Positions 42,302 through 51,205 of a stretch of DNA of 64,000 bases are shown here, one piece after another. This stretch comes from CAXXOK01 sp963663285. GTDB taxonomy: Bacteria > Bacillota > Clostridia > Christensenellales > Aristaeellaceae. The notes under the pieces are model-generated. The model worked only from the letters and a program-made list of their open reading frames with translations, did not search any database and was not told the DNA's origin. Position 1 is the first letter of the stretch. Each line of letters starts with the position of its first letter. The translations under genes were made by a program, and so were the position numbers. The stretch is from positions 1,240,001-1,304,000 of the forward strand of contig CAXXNI010000004.1 of assembly GCA_963663285.2 (NCBI GenBank). The letters run 5' to 3'.

Positions 42302-43273
42302 TCAACCTTCCGGCGTCAGCTCTTCATACCGGGGGTGGTACAACCTGCGCTCGAGGGACCAGATTCTCTCGCTGAAAACGCCCTGCTGCAGCTTATCCAG
42401 CGCGGTCTGCATCTCGTTCATGCGGGCATCCATCAAATCAATCCAATGCAGCGCCTCGGCTTCGGGAAACATCGGTTTCCTGGGGCTGCCATAGGCTTCT
42501 TCACCATGGTGGCTGAGCATCATATGGCACAGCAGAGTCACCGGTTCGCCGGATACACCCACCGCCTTGGCGGCTTCGTTAATCAGTGAAACACCCATCA
42601 CGATGTGCCCCAGCAGCAGCCCTTCCTCGGTGTAGTCTTTCACCACGCCTAACACATCGCTGTCCATCTCCGCGGTTTTACACAAATCATGTACAATCAC
42701 GCCCGCAATTACCAAATCAGCATTCAGCTGCGGGTAAATCGGCAGGATGGCATTTGCCAGCCGGAGCATTCCGGTGGTATGGTGCAGTAAGCCGCTGCGC
42801 TCCGCATGGTGGATTCGTTGTGCCGCCGGGAAATAAACCAGTTTTTCATGGCAGCTGTTGAGCATTTCCCGCACGATTTTTTTCAGCGGTTCGCTTTGCA
42901 TGGTCTCCAGCGCTGTTTTAATCTCCGCCAGCATATCCTCCGGGCTGTCGGGGGCGCAGGGGGTCAGCAGCGACATATCTACGTCATCGGCTGGTTCCAG
43001 TACGCGCAGTTTTTCCACACGCAATTGCAGCCGGCCGTTATACTCCAGCGTTGTGCCGCGTACTTTAATCACGCTGCCGGGTGCGGGCGGCGGTACGTTG
43101 CCATCCCACACTTTGGCATTTACCTCGCCGGTGCGGTCGACCAGCGTCATATCCAGGTATTTACCGCCGTTCCCGCCGGTACGCTGGTCGCTGGAACGGA
43201 CGAGTAAAAAGCCTTCAAATTTCGTATCTTTTTGTAAAGCACCGATTGTTTCCTGCTGCATTTTGTTCCTCAT
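42302..43273 (-). CDS. yhaM: YhaM-type 3'-5' exoribonuclease (OB fold plus HD domain)
   Basis: 323 residues. The N-terminal OB domain (FEGFLLVRSSDQRTGGNGG, YLDMTLVDRTGEVNAKVWDG) binds nucleic acid; the HD part has HHAERSGLLHHT (about 155-166) and the His-Asp pair in VIVHDLCKTAE (about 200). YhaM trims RNA or single-stranded DNA 3' ends in Bacillus. The start ATG overlaps the dnaB stop (ATGA); an in-frame ATG at 43261 is an alternative. It is the fourth gene of the DUF2232-rplI-dnaB unit. Confidence 0.9.
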   Translation of the reverse strand: MRNKMQQETIGALQKDTKFEGFLLVRSSDQRTGGNGGKYLDMTLVDRTGEVNAKVWDGNVPPPAPGSVIKVRGTTLEYNGRLQLRVEKLRVLEPADDVDMSLLTPCAPDSPEDMLAEIKTALETMQSEPLKKIVREMLNSCHEKLVYFPAAQRIHHAERSGLLHHTTGMLRLANAILPIYPQLNADLVIAGVIVHDLCKTAEMDSDVLGVVKDYTEEGLLLGHIVMGVSLINEAAKAVGVSGEPVTLLCHMMLSHHGEEAYGSPRKPMFPEAEALHWIDLMDARMNEMQTALDKLQQGVFSERIWSLERRLYHPRYEELTPEG

Positions 43274-44655
43274 TCCTGTTGGTCGTCGGCATACATCGGC
43301 ACACGGGTGCCGGGCAGGTTAACGTAGCGGGCGAACTCGGCCTGCCACTCTACGTTGATGGTACCCACGGGACCGTTACGTTGTTTTGCGACGATGATTT
43401 CACCGGCGGTATCGTCCGCTTTATTCTCTTCCTGCGTTTCCGATTGGTAGTACCCTTCGCGGTGGATGAACAGCACTACATCGGCATCCTGCTCGATGCT
43501 GCCGGAATCACGCAAGTCACTGAGCTGCGGGCGTTTATTGGCACGGTTAGTGTTGGCGCGCGCAAGCTGCGCGCAGGCCAGAACGGGTATTTTCAGCTCC
43601 AGCGCGGTGGATTTTAACCCGCGGCTGATCTCGCTTACTTCCAACTGGCGGTTTTCTACGCGTTTGTCCGCGTTCATCAACCCCAGATAATCGATCACAA
43701 TCAAATCCAGCCCCTGCTCGATCATCAACCGCCGCGAACGGCTGCGCACCTGCGAAGGCGTCAAGCCGGGTGTATCGTCTATAAAGATGCGGCAGGTGCT
43801 CAGGTAGTTCAGGCAGTCGCCCAGTTTCATCCACTCATCATCGCTGAGCATGCCGTTGCGGATGCGCTGCATGTTAATACTGGCAGCGTTGCTGAGTATA
43901 CGCATGCCGATTTGCTCGCGCGGCATTTCCATGCTGAAAATAGCAACACATTTGCGGGTTTTAACCGCCGCAAAATGCGCGATGGAAAGCGCCAGCGCTG
44001 TTTTACCCATAGCGGGGCGGGCCCCGGCGATAACCAGTTCACCGCCGTGCAGGCCGGTCAGGGTTCGATCCAGATCATATAATCCGGTGGGAACGCCTGC
44101 AATTTTCCCCTTTAATCGGCTCATCTCTTCGATTTTATCAAAGGTGTTCACCAGCACGGCGTTCAGGGGCTGCAGCGCTTCCATGCCGCCGCGCTTCATG
44201 ATGATTTCAAAAATCACCCGCTCGGCGTCCTTAAGCACATCCGCCAGCGGGTCCATTTGCCCGAAGCATTGCTGCTCGATTTTACGGCAAGCGGCGATAA
44301 GCTTTCGCAGGGTGCTTTTTTCCTGCACGATTTGCACATAAGACCGCGTATTGGCGGTAGTCGGCACATACCGGTAGGATTCCAGCAGATAGGCGGTACC
44401 GCCAACGCCGTCCAGCGTGCCGCGGCGTGAAAGTTCGTTGCCGACGGTCATCAGGTCGATCGGCGATGTGGAAATGTTCAGTGTATGCATCGCGTCGAAA
44501 ATTTCGCGGTGTTCGGCAGTATAAAAATCTTCAGCGGAAAGCGTTTCAAACACATAGGTCGCAACACCTGAATCCTGCAAAACGGCCCCCAGCACGGAAC
44601 GCTCCGCGTCTACACTGTTGGGCGGAGCTAAACGCATCAGCTCCTGTTCGTTCAT
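43270..44655 (-). CDS. dnaB: Replicative DNA helicase
   Basis: A 461-residue RecA-type hexameric helicase (called DnaC in Bacillus). The N-domain starts PPNSVDAERSVLGAVLQD; Walker A is GARPAMGKTALALS (about 207-220), Walker B LIVIDYLGLM (about 315), and the DnaB motif EISRGLKSTALELKIPVLA follows. It unwinds DNA at the fork. AAGGAGG lies nine bases before the start. The rplI-dnaB order is a conserved feature of Bacillota. Confidence 0.97.
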   Translation of the reverse strand: MNEQELMRLAPPNSVDAERSVLGAVLQDSGVATYVFETLSAEDFYTAEHREIFDAMHTLNISTSPIDLMTVGNELSRRGTLDGVGGTAYLLESYRYVPTTANTRSYVQIVQEKSTLRKLIAACRKIEQQCFGQMDPLADVLKDAERVIFEIIMKRGGMEALQPLNAVLVNTFDKIEEMSRLKGKIAGVPTGLYDLDRTLTGLHGGELVIAGARPAMGKTALALSIAHFAAVKTRKCVAIFSMEMPREQIGMRILSNAASINMQRIRNGMLSDDEWMKLGDCLNYLSTCRIFIDDTPGLTPSQVRSRSRRLMIEQGLDLIVIDYLGLMNADKRVENRQLEVSEISRGLKSTALELKIPVLACAQLARANTNRANKRPQLSDLRDSGSIEQDADVVLFIHREGYYQSETQEENKADDTAGEIIVAKQRNGPVGTINVEWQAEFARYVNLPGTRVPMYADDQQE

Positions 44656-44736
44656 GCCGGTTCGCCTCCTTCATCCTCCCAGACTAAGGCGCGGGAGATA
44701 AATGTGGTTTGCAAAGCACTGCAACCCTCCGGCAGT

Positions 44737-45183
44737 TTACTGTCCGGCGGTTACGACTACTTTCATTTTAGCGGATATGCCGGTGTATACCGATACCGTC
44801 GCTTCATATTCGCCGGTTTGACGAATCGCCGCACAGTCGATTTTGCGTTTATCCACTTCCACGCCATGCTGTTCCTGCAAAGCGTTAGCAATTTCCTGTG
44901 TGGTAATGCTGCCGTACAGGCGGCCTTTATCACCGCATTTGGCTGTGATCTGGATGGTTTTCCCCTTTAACGCGGCAGCTTTCTGGTTGGCTTCGGCGCG
45001 GCGCTCGGCTTCCATCTTCTCATCCAGCGCATGCTTGCGCTCCACTTCCTTCACGGCAGAGGGCGTTGCCTCCATGGCCCATTTCCGGGGAAAAAGGTAA
45101 TTGCGCGCAAAGCCGTCCGACACATTAAGAATATCACTTTTCTTGCCAGTTCCCTTTACGTCTGTAAGCAGAATCACTTTCAT
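44737..45183 (-). CDS. rplI: Ribosomal protein bL9
   Basis: 148 residues. It starts MKVILLTDVKGTGKKSDILN and has the family signature GFARNYLFPRKWA, a long connecting helix and the C-terminal RNA-binding domain (about 85-148). L9 sits at the L1 stalk base of the large subunit and helps keep frame. It is one of the standard genes before dnaB. AGGAGG-type site (AAGGAGG) precedes the start, two bases after the DUF2232 gene. Confidence 0.97.
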   Translation of the reverse strand: MKVILLTDVKGTGKKSDILNVSDGFARNYLFPRKWAMEATPSAVKEVERKHALDEKMEAERRAEANQKAAALKGKTIQITAKCGDKGRLYGSITTQEIANALQEQHGVEVDKRKIDCAAIRQTGEYEATVSVYTGISAKMKVVVTAGQ

Positions 45184-45185
45184 AA

Positions 45186-46241
45186 TCAGGGTTCCTCCTT
45201 ATGATAATTCGGGCGAATAGCGCGCAGGTGAATGAACTGGTCGGTCACCCCGAGTACGAACAGTACGATCGGCATTGCCAGATACAGCAGCGCGGCCAAA
45301 AACCCGTATAAAACAATTCTTTCCGGGTGGCGGCGTGAAAGTAAGAACATAAACACCGCGGCACCCAGCAGCCGGTAAACGGTTGTAAAACCTGCGTAGG
45401 CAAGCGAGGACAGGAGCGAATTGAAAGACTGCCCTGAAAACGCTGTAAACAAGGTAATTACACACAGAAGCAGCATATAGCCCTGTTCACGCCGGGACAG
45501 GTTCAACGCGCGAAAAGCAGGTGCCAGCGTCGGTTTTTCGCTCTTGCGCGCCCTTGTCCGCGCGGTAAGCAGAGCAGTAAAAAGCCCAATAATCAGGGCA
45601 CCCTGTATCAGAACAGATGGAATCAGCGTGGCAAATCCTTCGGTTAAGCGGAGCCGCAGCATATTAAGCAATTCCTGCTTTAGCGCTGGATCGATCAGGA
45701 TCAGGTTGCCAAACTGCCAAGCGATACTATTGGCGTATGCGTCCGGAATCGGCAGGAAACCCACCTGTGCCAACCGGTATAGAATGCTGCTGCTTGTGGA
45801 AGATTGCTGTATTGTCGTGATTACCGCGCTTGAAAGCTGGGTAAACAGCGGGCGGCCCAGCAAATCAGTCAGCCGCAGCAACAGGCTAAGCGCGCTGAGT
45901 AAAAAAGCGGCGGTTGCCAGCACGATGCCCGTATGAAAAGTCATGCGCCTGCGGCGACCAAGAGCGGCAAACAACAAGCATAAATATGGACAAAGCAAAA
46001 GCAGCACGCTGATGACTAAATCTCCGCCTGCCAGGGCAAAGGCGATGGCGGGAGCCAGCGGAAGCGCCAGTGCAAACCATTCATCTCCCTGCTCATAGGC
46101 AGGGCATACCACCAACGGAAGCGTAAGCGCAATCAACGGCGCCAACGGTACAAACAGATAAGCGCTCAGTAAAAGTGCGGCAAACGCGAGGCCTTGCCAC
46201 AGGGTTCGTTTCCACATGCCCGGGGTAGCGATCGCGTCCAT
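45186..46241 (-). CDS. DUF2232 (YybS-like) membrane protein
   Basis: A 351-residue protein with about eight membrane helices, without an obvious motif. Its place directly before rplI and dnaB, and its overall character, match YybS of Bacillus (DUF2232). The family has sometimes been linked to an ECF-type transport subunit, but no substrate is known. It is the first gene of the operon, with a good promoter and AAGGAG ribosome site. Confidence 0.8.
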   Translation of the reverse strand: MDAIATPGMWKRTLWQGLAFAALLLSAYLFVPLAPLIALTLPLVVCPAYEQGDEWFALALPLAPAIAFALAGGDLVISVLLLLCPYLCLLFAALGRRRRMTFHTGIVLATAAFLLSALSLLLRLTDLLGRPLFTQLSSAVITTIQQSSTSSSILYRLAQVGFLPIPDAYANSIAWQFGNLILIDPALKQELLNMLRLRLTEGFATLIPSVLIQGALIIGLFTALLTARTRARKSEKPTLAPAFRALNLSRREQGYMLLLCVITLFTAFSGQSFNSLLSSLAYAGFTTVYRLLGAAVFMFLLSRRHPERIVLYGFLAALLYLAMPIVLFVLGVTDQFIHLRAIRPNYHKEEP

Positions 46242-46286
46242 GGAGTCTCCTTCTTAAGCTGATTAGCCATTTACAGTTTCCGTTCT

Positions 46287-46315
46287 ATTATAAGGCGGCG
46301 CAGACCATTCGTCAA
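46287..46315 (-). promoter_or_regulatory. Promoter of the DUF2232-rplI-dnaB-yhaM operon
   Basis: On the minus strand: TTGACG (46310-46315), 17-base spacer, TATAAT (46287-46292). Confidence 0.75.
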
Positions 46316-46415
46316 TGCACGGGGCAAACAAAAACCGAACACACATGCGCCTGCCGGACAGAAGATGGTGTATGGCTTCTATTTAGCAATAGAACGGGCA
46401 GAAGCGCGATAATCA

Positions 46416-46444
46416 TTCACAAGGGAGAGGAAAACTGTTATAAT
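46416..46444 (+). promoter_or_regulatory. Promoter of the cation-efflux gene
   Basis: TTCACA (46416-46421), 17-base spacer, TATAAT (46439-46444). Transcription should begin near 46451, which excludes a start codon at 46447. Confidence 0.7.
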
Positions 46445-46533
46445 ATATGAAAGCGTCCGGAGAAGCATTGAAACCGAATAAACACCGGATGTTGTTACGG
46501 GCGGAAAGCGCGGCCCGGGAGGGGGAAACTTTT

Positions 46534-47697
46534 TTGACACAATGGTTGATTCGCCGTTTTGTAAAAAACCATACTGAGATTACCGATCAGAAAGTCCGGG
46601 CTGAATATGGCCGTTTAGGTTCAGTTACGGGCATTATCGTCAATATATTGCTTTCGGCGACCAAGTTTGTCTTGGGAATCATCAGCGGTTCGCTGGCGAT
46701 TACGGCGGACGCTGCCAATAACTTATCGGACGCGGCGGGCAGCATCATGTCGCTGATCTCGGTTCACATGGCAAGTAAACCAAACGATAAGGAACATCCC
46801 TTCGGGCACGGACGCATGGAGTATATCGGCGCGCTGGCGATCGGCGTGCTTATTATCAGCGCCGGGATTAAACTGCTGGAAGAGGGCATATCCGGGATTG
46901 TGATACCCGCGGTACTGGCGGTAAGCCTGCTGGTGATTATTCTGCTGCTCGTATCCATACTTACAAAACTATGGCTTTTTTTCTATTACCGCACGATTGC
47001 CGTAGCCATTAACAGCGAAACGCTTTTTGCCGCTTCCAAGGACAGTTTGAGCGATGTGGTAGCAACAAGCGCGGTACTGCTGAGCGTACTGCTGCAAAAG
47101 TGGTTTGGCTGGCGCATTGACGGCTACATGGGTGTGCTGGTTGCGCTGTTCGTACTCAAGACGGGGATTGATGTTACCAGAAGCACCATAACCCGTTTGC
47201 TGGGGAAAAAGCCGGACCCGTCCGTCATACAGGATATTAAGAAAAAACTACTTTCCTACGAGGACATCAGCGGGGTGCACGATTTGGTAGTGCACGACTA
47301 TGGCCCCGGCCGCTGCGTAGCCTCCGTACATGCGGAAGTCAGTGCCACGGGGGATATTGTAGCCGTACACGAAACGATCGACCGGGCAGAGCGTGACCTG
47401 CAAAACGATTTGGGCATTACGGTCTGTATCCATATGGACCCTACCGTAACCGACGACCCGGAAGTGAACCGGGTGCATGCGCAGATGAATGCGTATCTGG
47501 CTTCGATAGACCAGCGGCTTAGTTTGCATGACTTCCGCATGGTGCCGGGGGAAAAGCAGGTGAATCTGGTATTTGATTGTATGTTGCCGGATGGTTATTC
47601 CAACCAGGAAGGGCTGCGTGCTAAACTGGCGCAGTATGCTAAAACACTGGATGTACGGTATGAAACCGTCGTTCAGTTTGATACGGATTATACCTGA
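46534..47697 (+). CDS. Cation diffusion facilitator (CDF) family metal efflux protein
   Basis: 387 residues from TTG 46534, chosen because GGGAGGGGG lies eight bases upstream, whereas an in-frame ATG at 46447 sits at the promoter -10 and has no usable ribosome site. Six membrane helices; the metal-site segments are ADAANNLSDAAGS (helix II), HPFGHGRMEY, and SKDSLSDVVATS (helix V). The cytoplasmic C-domain (about 235-387) has the CDF fold with HDLVVHDYGPG. Likely a Zn, Mn or Fe proton antiporter; the N-terminal extension and Asn at the first site differ from ZitB-type zinc pumps. Confidence 0.88.
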   Translation: MTQWLIRRFVKNHTEITDQKVRAEYGRLGSVTGIIVNILLSATKFVLGIISGSLAITADAANNLSDAAGSIMSLISVHMASKPNDKEHPFGHGRMEYIGALAIGVLIISAGIKLLEEGISGIVIPAVLAVSLLVIILLLVSILTKLWLFFYYRTIAVAINSETLFAASKDSLSDVVATSAVLLSVLLQKWFGWRIDGYMGVLVALFVLKTGIDVTRSTITRLLGKKPDPSVIQDIKKKLLSYEDISGVHDLVVHDYGPGRCVASVHAEVSATGDIVAVHETIDRAERDLQNDLGITVCIHMDPTVTDDPEVNRVHAQMNAYLASIDQRLSLHDFRMVPGEKQVNLVFDCMLPDGYSNQEGLRAKLAQYAKTLDVRYETVVQFDTDYT

Positions 47698-47730
47698 ACC
47701 GCTGTAAACCGCACCGCGGGAGGGAGACCA

Positions 47731-48759
47731 ATGGGCATAGGCAGGCGAATCACAGGAATTGGGTTGGTTTCGCTTTTATGGCTTAGCGGCAATCTGCCCT
47801 GCGGTATGGGTGCTTTAACGCGGGCGGAGGAAATGCCGCCCGCTTCGCTTACACAGGTACAAGAGGCGCTGCCGACGGAAGAACCGGAAATGCCGGTATC
47901 TTCACTAAGCACAGTGCAATCGATATTGGAGCATGACGCGCAGGCCGATAAAGCCGGAGAAGAGATACTGCTGGGGGAGCAGACATGCATCCGCATTCTG
48001 CTGATTGGCACAGATTCCTACACCAGCGCCAGCAGCGGCCGCAGCGACACCATGATTGTCGCCCAGTTGGATACGCAGCGCAAGCAGATTAAGATGGTAT
48101 CATTCCTGCGCGATTTATATGTTGCCATTCCCGGATACCGAAAAACCCGCCTGAATGCAGCCTATGTTTACGGCGGCGCAGACTTGCTGGTAGATACGTT
48201 GGAGAATAACTTTGGCGTAACCGTAGACGGCTGGGTGGCTGTGAATTTCTCCCGCATGGTAGAGGTAATCGACCGTTTGGGCGGCGTAACGGTTGAGGTG
48301 AGCGAGCAGGAACGCAAACAGTTGAATTCGATTCTTAAATATTATAATACGCAAAACGGCTATCCGAAAATGGATGAAGTGTTGGAAGCATCCGGTTCGC
48401 AGCGCCTTACCGGCAAGCAAGCGCTGTGTTTTAGCCGCATCCGGAAAATTGATAGTGATTTTACCCGTGTCAGCCGCCAGCGGAAAGTGATGGAAGCTAT
48501 TTATACGCGAATACGGGAGATGGACGCGATTACGCTGATGTCGATCCTGACGCAGGCATATGGCGATGTGAAAACGAATTTGACGATAGCGGATGCTGCC
48601 AGCTTGGTACCGGTGCTGTTTTCCCTGCGAAATGTTACGTGGGACAGCCTCACCATACCTGTAAGCGACGGATACCAAAGCACAAGAGTAAGCGGTATGG
48701 ATGTATTGGTACCGAATCTGAAAACCAACCAACTGGCGATCAGCCGGTTTTTACAATAG
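47731..48759 (+). CDS. LytR-CpsA-Psr (LCP) family glycopolymer transferase
   Basis: 342 residues with an N-terminal signal anchor (about 6-30). The LCP domain (about 85-300) shows RSDTMIVAQLDTQRKQIKMVSFLRDLYV, the arginines that bind the pyrophosphate, LNAAYVYGG, and the later LTGKQALCFSRIRKIDSDFTR. LCP enzymes join teichoic acid or other polymers to peptidoglycan outside the membrane. It follows the CDF gene by 33 bases. AGGGAGG is the ribosome site. Confidence 0.93.
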   Translation: MGIGRRITGIGLVSLLWLSGNLPCGMGALTRAEEMPPASLTQVQEALPTEEPEMPVSSLSTVQSILEHDAQADKAGEEILLGEQTCIRILLIGTDSYTSASSGRSDTMIVAQLDTQRKQIKMVSFLRDLYVAIPGYRKTRLNAAYVYGGADLLVDTLENNFGVTVDGWVAVNFSRMVEVIDRLGGVTVEVSEQERKQLNSILKYYNTQNGYPKMDEVLEASGSQRLTGKQALCFSRIRKIDSDFTRVSRQRKVMEAIYTRIREMDAITLMSILTQAYGDVKTNLTIADAASLVPVLFSLRNVTWDSLTIPVSDGYQSTRVSGMDVLVPNLKTNQLAISRFLQ

Positions 48760-48762
48760 TAG

Positions 48763-48792
48763 AAGGGAATTTCTTATAGGAGAAGTTCCCTT
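48763..48792 (+). terminator. Hairpin after the LCP gene
   Basis: AAGGGAA-TTTCT/AGAA-TTCCCTT stem with internal bulges; no clear T-run, so termination is uncertain. Confidence 0.4.
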
Positions 48793-48865
48793 TCGTAAAC
48801 CGGGCGGCACTCCAAAATGGGCATAGGCTAAGGAAACCCCGGCATGGATTATAATATATAAACAA

Positions 48866-48904
48866 ACAGCCCGGCGCTGCTAAAAAGGCACCGGGCTGTG
48901 TATG
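48866..48904 (-). terminator. Terminator of the cell-shape cluster
   Basis: ACAGCCCGG/CCGGGCTGT stem; on the minus strand followed by a T-rich end. It lies about 150 bases after rodA. No gene is seen in the 288 bases between the LCP and rodA genes. Confidence 0.6.
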
Positions 48905-49048
48905 CATATATGAAGCATAAGCAGAAACGTTTCTTTTACTGTCTGCTGCCTCTGTGCAGGCGGGTTTTCCGGCAGGGTATTTTTCATAGTGGTGCAAAGG
49001 CTGCCGGTACGGCCAATGTTGTTTATTCGCAAACAGGTTAGTGTTTGA

Positions 49049-50248
49049 CTACCGCATATATTTACCGCGGATACGCGTTTGCGGGGTGAGCATTTCGGTG
49101 CTGGTAACACTGCGGTTACGCACAACGTTAAGAACCAGTCCGATGCCAGCCATGTTGGTAATCAGGTTGCTGCCGCCATAGCTGAGGAAGGGAAGCGGAA
49201 TGCCCGTGACGGGCATGAGTCCGGTAGTCATGCCTACGTTTTCAAACACGTGGAACAGCATCATTCCCATAACGCCGATAATAATCATTTGTCCGAAGCG
49301 ATCGGTCGTGTACCGCGCCAGAAACAGCAGGCGGATAACGATCAGCAAATACATTCCTACGACGAACATGCTGCCGGCAAACCCGAAAGCTTCGCCGATG
49401 GTGGAGAAAATAAAGTCCGTCCAATCCTCCGGAACATAATCCAACTGACTGAAACTACCTTGTATAAAGGTGCCGACGCCGTTGAGACCGCCGGAGCCGA
49501 TGGCCATTTTAGAATTGTTAACCTGATAGGTAGCACTGGAATCCACCAATGCGGGATTAACGAAGGACAAGATACGAGTAATACGGTAGTTATCGGTACC
49601 TGAGGCGACTGTGACTGCGTATAATACGGCAATTGCGATTACGCCTGTGGCGATGATGCCGCCTAAAATCTTCAGCCGGATACCGCCAAAAAACATCATA
49701 ACGCCAAAAACGAAAATCATCACCAGCACGGAACCCATTTCGCCCTGTGCCAGCGTGAGCACCCAGGGAATGCCTACCAGCAGCGCCAGCCGAATGGCGC
49801 TGCTCCATGTGCCCATGGGGTCTGTATTCTTTTCCAGATACTTGGCGGTTACGATGATACATGCCAGCTTAACAAACTCCGAAGGTTGAAGCGTATAGCC
49901 CCAGATGATATCGATCCATGCTTTTACACCTGCTGCTCTACCACCAAGAGCGATCAATAGCAGGAAGCAGGCAAAGTAGTAAAACATCTGGGATCGTCTA
50001 CGAATGAACTCGTACGGGAATACGGTAATAACGCCGACGACGATCGGCGAGATTAAAAAAAAGATCGCTTGCCGCAAGCCGTAGTGAGAGGCGACAATAT
50101 AGTTCAGCAGTGTATCCTCGGTACTGGACGAGGTGGAGAATGTGGCGACCGAAACGGATAAAACCCCGAACGCGGCCAGAATGTACACGAGCGCCGTGAG
50201 TGTATAATCAAAATGCGCCTTGGAACGGCGCGATTCGTTCAGCATCAT
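49049..50248 (-). CDS. rodA: Rod-shape determining SEDS glycosyltransferase RodA
   Basis: A 399-residue SEDS-family peptidoglycan polymerase with about ten membrane helices. Motifs: LQPSEFVKLACIIVTAKYLEK, ALLVGIPWVLTLAQGEMGSVLV (with the catalytic-type Asp/Glu region), and the C-terminal GIPLPFLSYGGSNLI. Works with PBP2 and MreBCD to make lateral wall. It is the last gene of the cluster. The N-terminal cytoplasmic segment (MMLNESRRSKAHFDYT) is short. Confidence 0.95.
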   Translation of the reverse strand: MMLNESRRSKAHFDYTLTALVYILAAFGVLSVSVATFSTSSSTEDTLLNYIVASHYGLRQAIFFLISPIVVGVITVFPYEFIRRRSQMFYYFACFLLLIALGGRAAGVKAWIDIIWGYTLQPSEFVKLACIIVTAKYLEKNTDPMGTWSSAIRLALLVGIPWVLTLAQGEMGSVLVMIFVFGVMMFFGGIRLKILGGIIATGVIAIAVLYAVTVASGTDNYRITRILSFVNPALVDSSATYQVNNSKMAIGSGGLNGVGTFIQGSFSQLDYVPEDWTDFIFSTIGEAFGFAGSMFVVGMYLLIVIRLLFLARYTTDRFGQMIIIGVMGMMLFHVFENVGMTTGLMPVTGIPLPFLSYGGSNLITNMAGIGLVLNVVRNRSVTSTEMLTPQTRIRGKYMR

Positions 50249-50309
50249 AGGCGGTCACTTCCTTCCATGGTGTCAGCGCAGCGAATGGGCGGCTGCGTGT
50301 GTTGCGCCG

Positions 50310-51083
50310 TCAGCGGCGAAAACCGAAAAAACGGCGTTTTCGGGCTAAATCCGGCATGGGGACATATTCGCCCACAAAGCGCTGGCTGATCCGGATAAAT
50401 GCTTGCTGCGCGGGGCTGCTTTCAGCCATAACGGACTGATGCCTGGACAGGGCATACTGCACTGCCTTATCTTCCGGTATATAACCGAGTAAAGGGATAT
50501 CAAGCACATTGGCAACAACCTGTGGGCTGTACATTACCCCCTCTGCGACCAGCTCCGGCGAAACGCGGTTTACCAGCAACATGGGGCGTGGTTTATGGTT
50601 TGCCTCTAAAAGAGAGATGACGCGCTCGGCATCCCGGATGGAAACATCGTCCGGGGTGACGATAAGCAGCGTATGGTCGGTCGTTTCCAGTGCGTTGATC
50701 ACCCCGTGCTCCAACCCGGCAGGCGCATCCAGAAATACATAGGAAAAGCGCTTTTTCAATTTCTTTACGACCCGTTGCATCAACTCCGGGGTTAAATCGC
50801 CCGATGTTCCCAATTGGGAAGCGGGCAGCAGCGAAAGCGCAGGCGTTTGCGGATGCTGTACAAGCGCGTATTTCAGCTTGCAATCCTTGTTGGCAACATC
50901 CACAACATCATACACGATGTTGTTATGCAGCCCCAGCAGCATATCCAGACTTCGCAGCCCAATATCCATATCCACAGCGACGGTGGGTAATTGCCTTTGC
51001 GCCAGCGCTACCGCCAGAGCGGCTGTAACGGTGGATTTACCAACCCCGCCTTTGCCGGAGGCAACCATCCAGGACTGACTCAT
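50310..51083 (-). CDS. minD: MinD-type ATPase
   Basis: 257 residues. The deviant Walker A SGKGGVGKST (about 8-17), the switch region MDIGLRSLDMLLGL and the FLDAPAGLEHGV motif identify MinD/ParA ATPases. The basic-hydrophobic C-terminus (RKRRFFGFRR) can act as the membrane-targeting helix. MinD positions division or recruits MinC. Here no minC or minE is next to it. It lies between PBP2 and rodA. Confidence 0.92.
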   Translation of the reverse strand: MSQSWMVASGKGGVGKSTVTAALAVALAQRQLPTVAVDMDIGLRSLDMLLGLHNNIVYDVVDVANKDCKLKYALVQHPQTPALSLLPASQLGTSGDLTPELMQRVVKKLKKRFSYVFLDAPAGLEHGVINALETTDHTLLIVTPDDVSIRDAERVISLLEANHKPRPMLLVNRVSPELVAEGVMYSPQVVANVLDIPLLGYIPEDKAVQYALSRHQSVMAESSPAQQAFIRISQRFVGEYVPMPDLARKRRFFGFRR

Positions 51084-51205
51084 GTGCTACCTCCTGTATC
51101 TTTGGGCGAATGCCGTCTTCCGGGCGGCGGTCCACCCCGCAATTGGTTAAATTGAAAGCGCATATTGTTTCAACTGTGATTTTTTCGTAAATGTCTTACC
51201 CTGCT

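Noticed and set aside
46447..46533. ATG 46447 as start of the cation-efflux protein
   Set aside because: It coincides with the promoter and has no ribosome site within range; TTG 46534 has a strong one.
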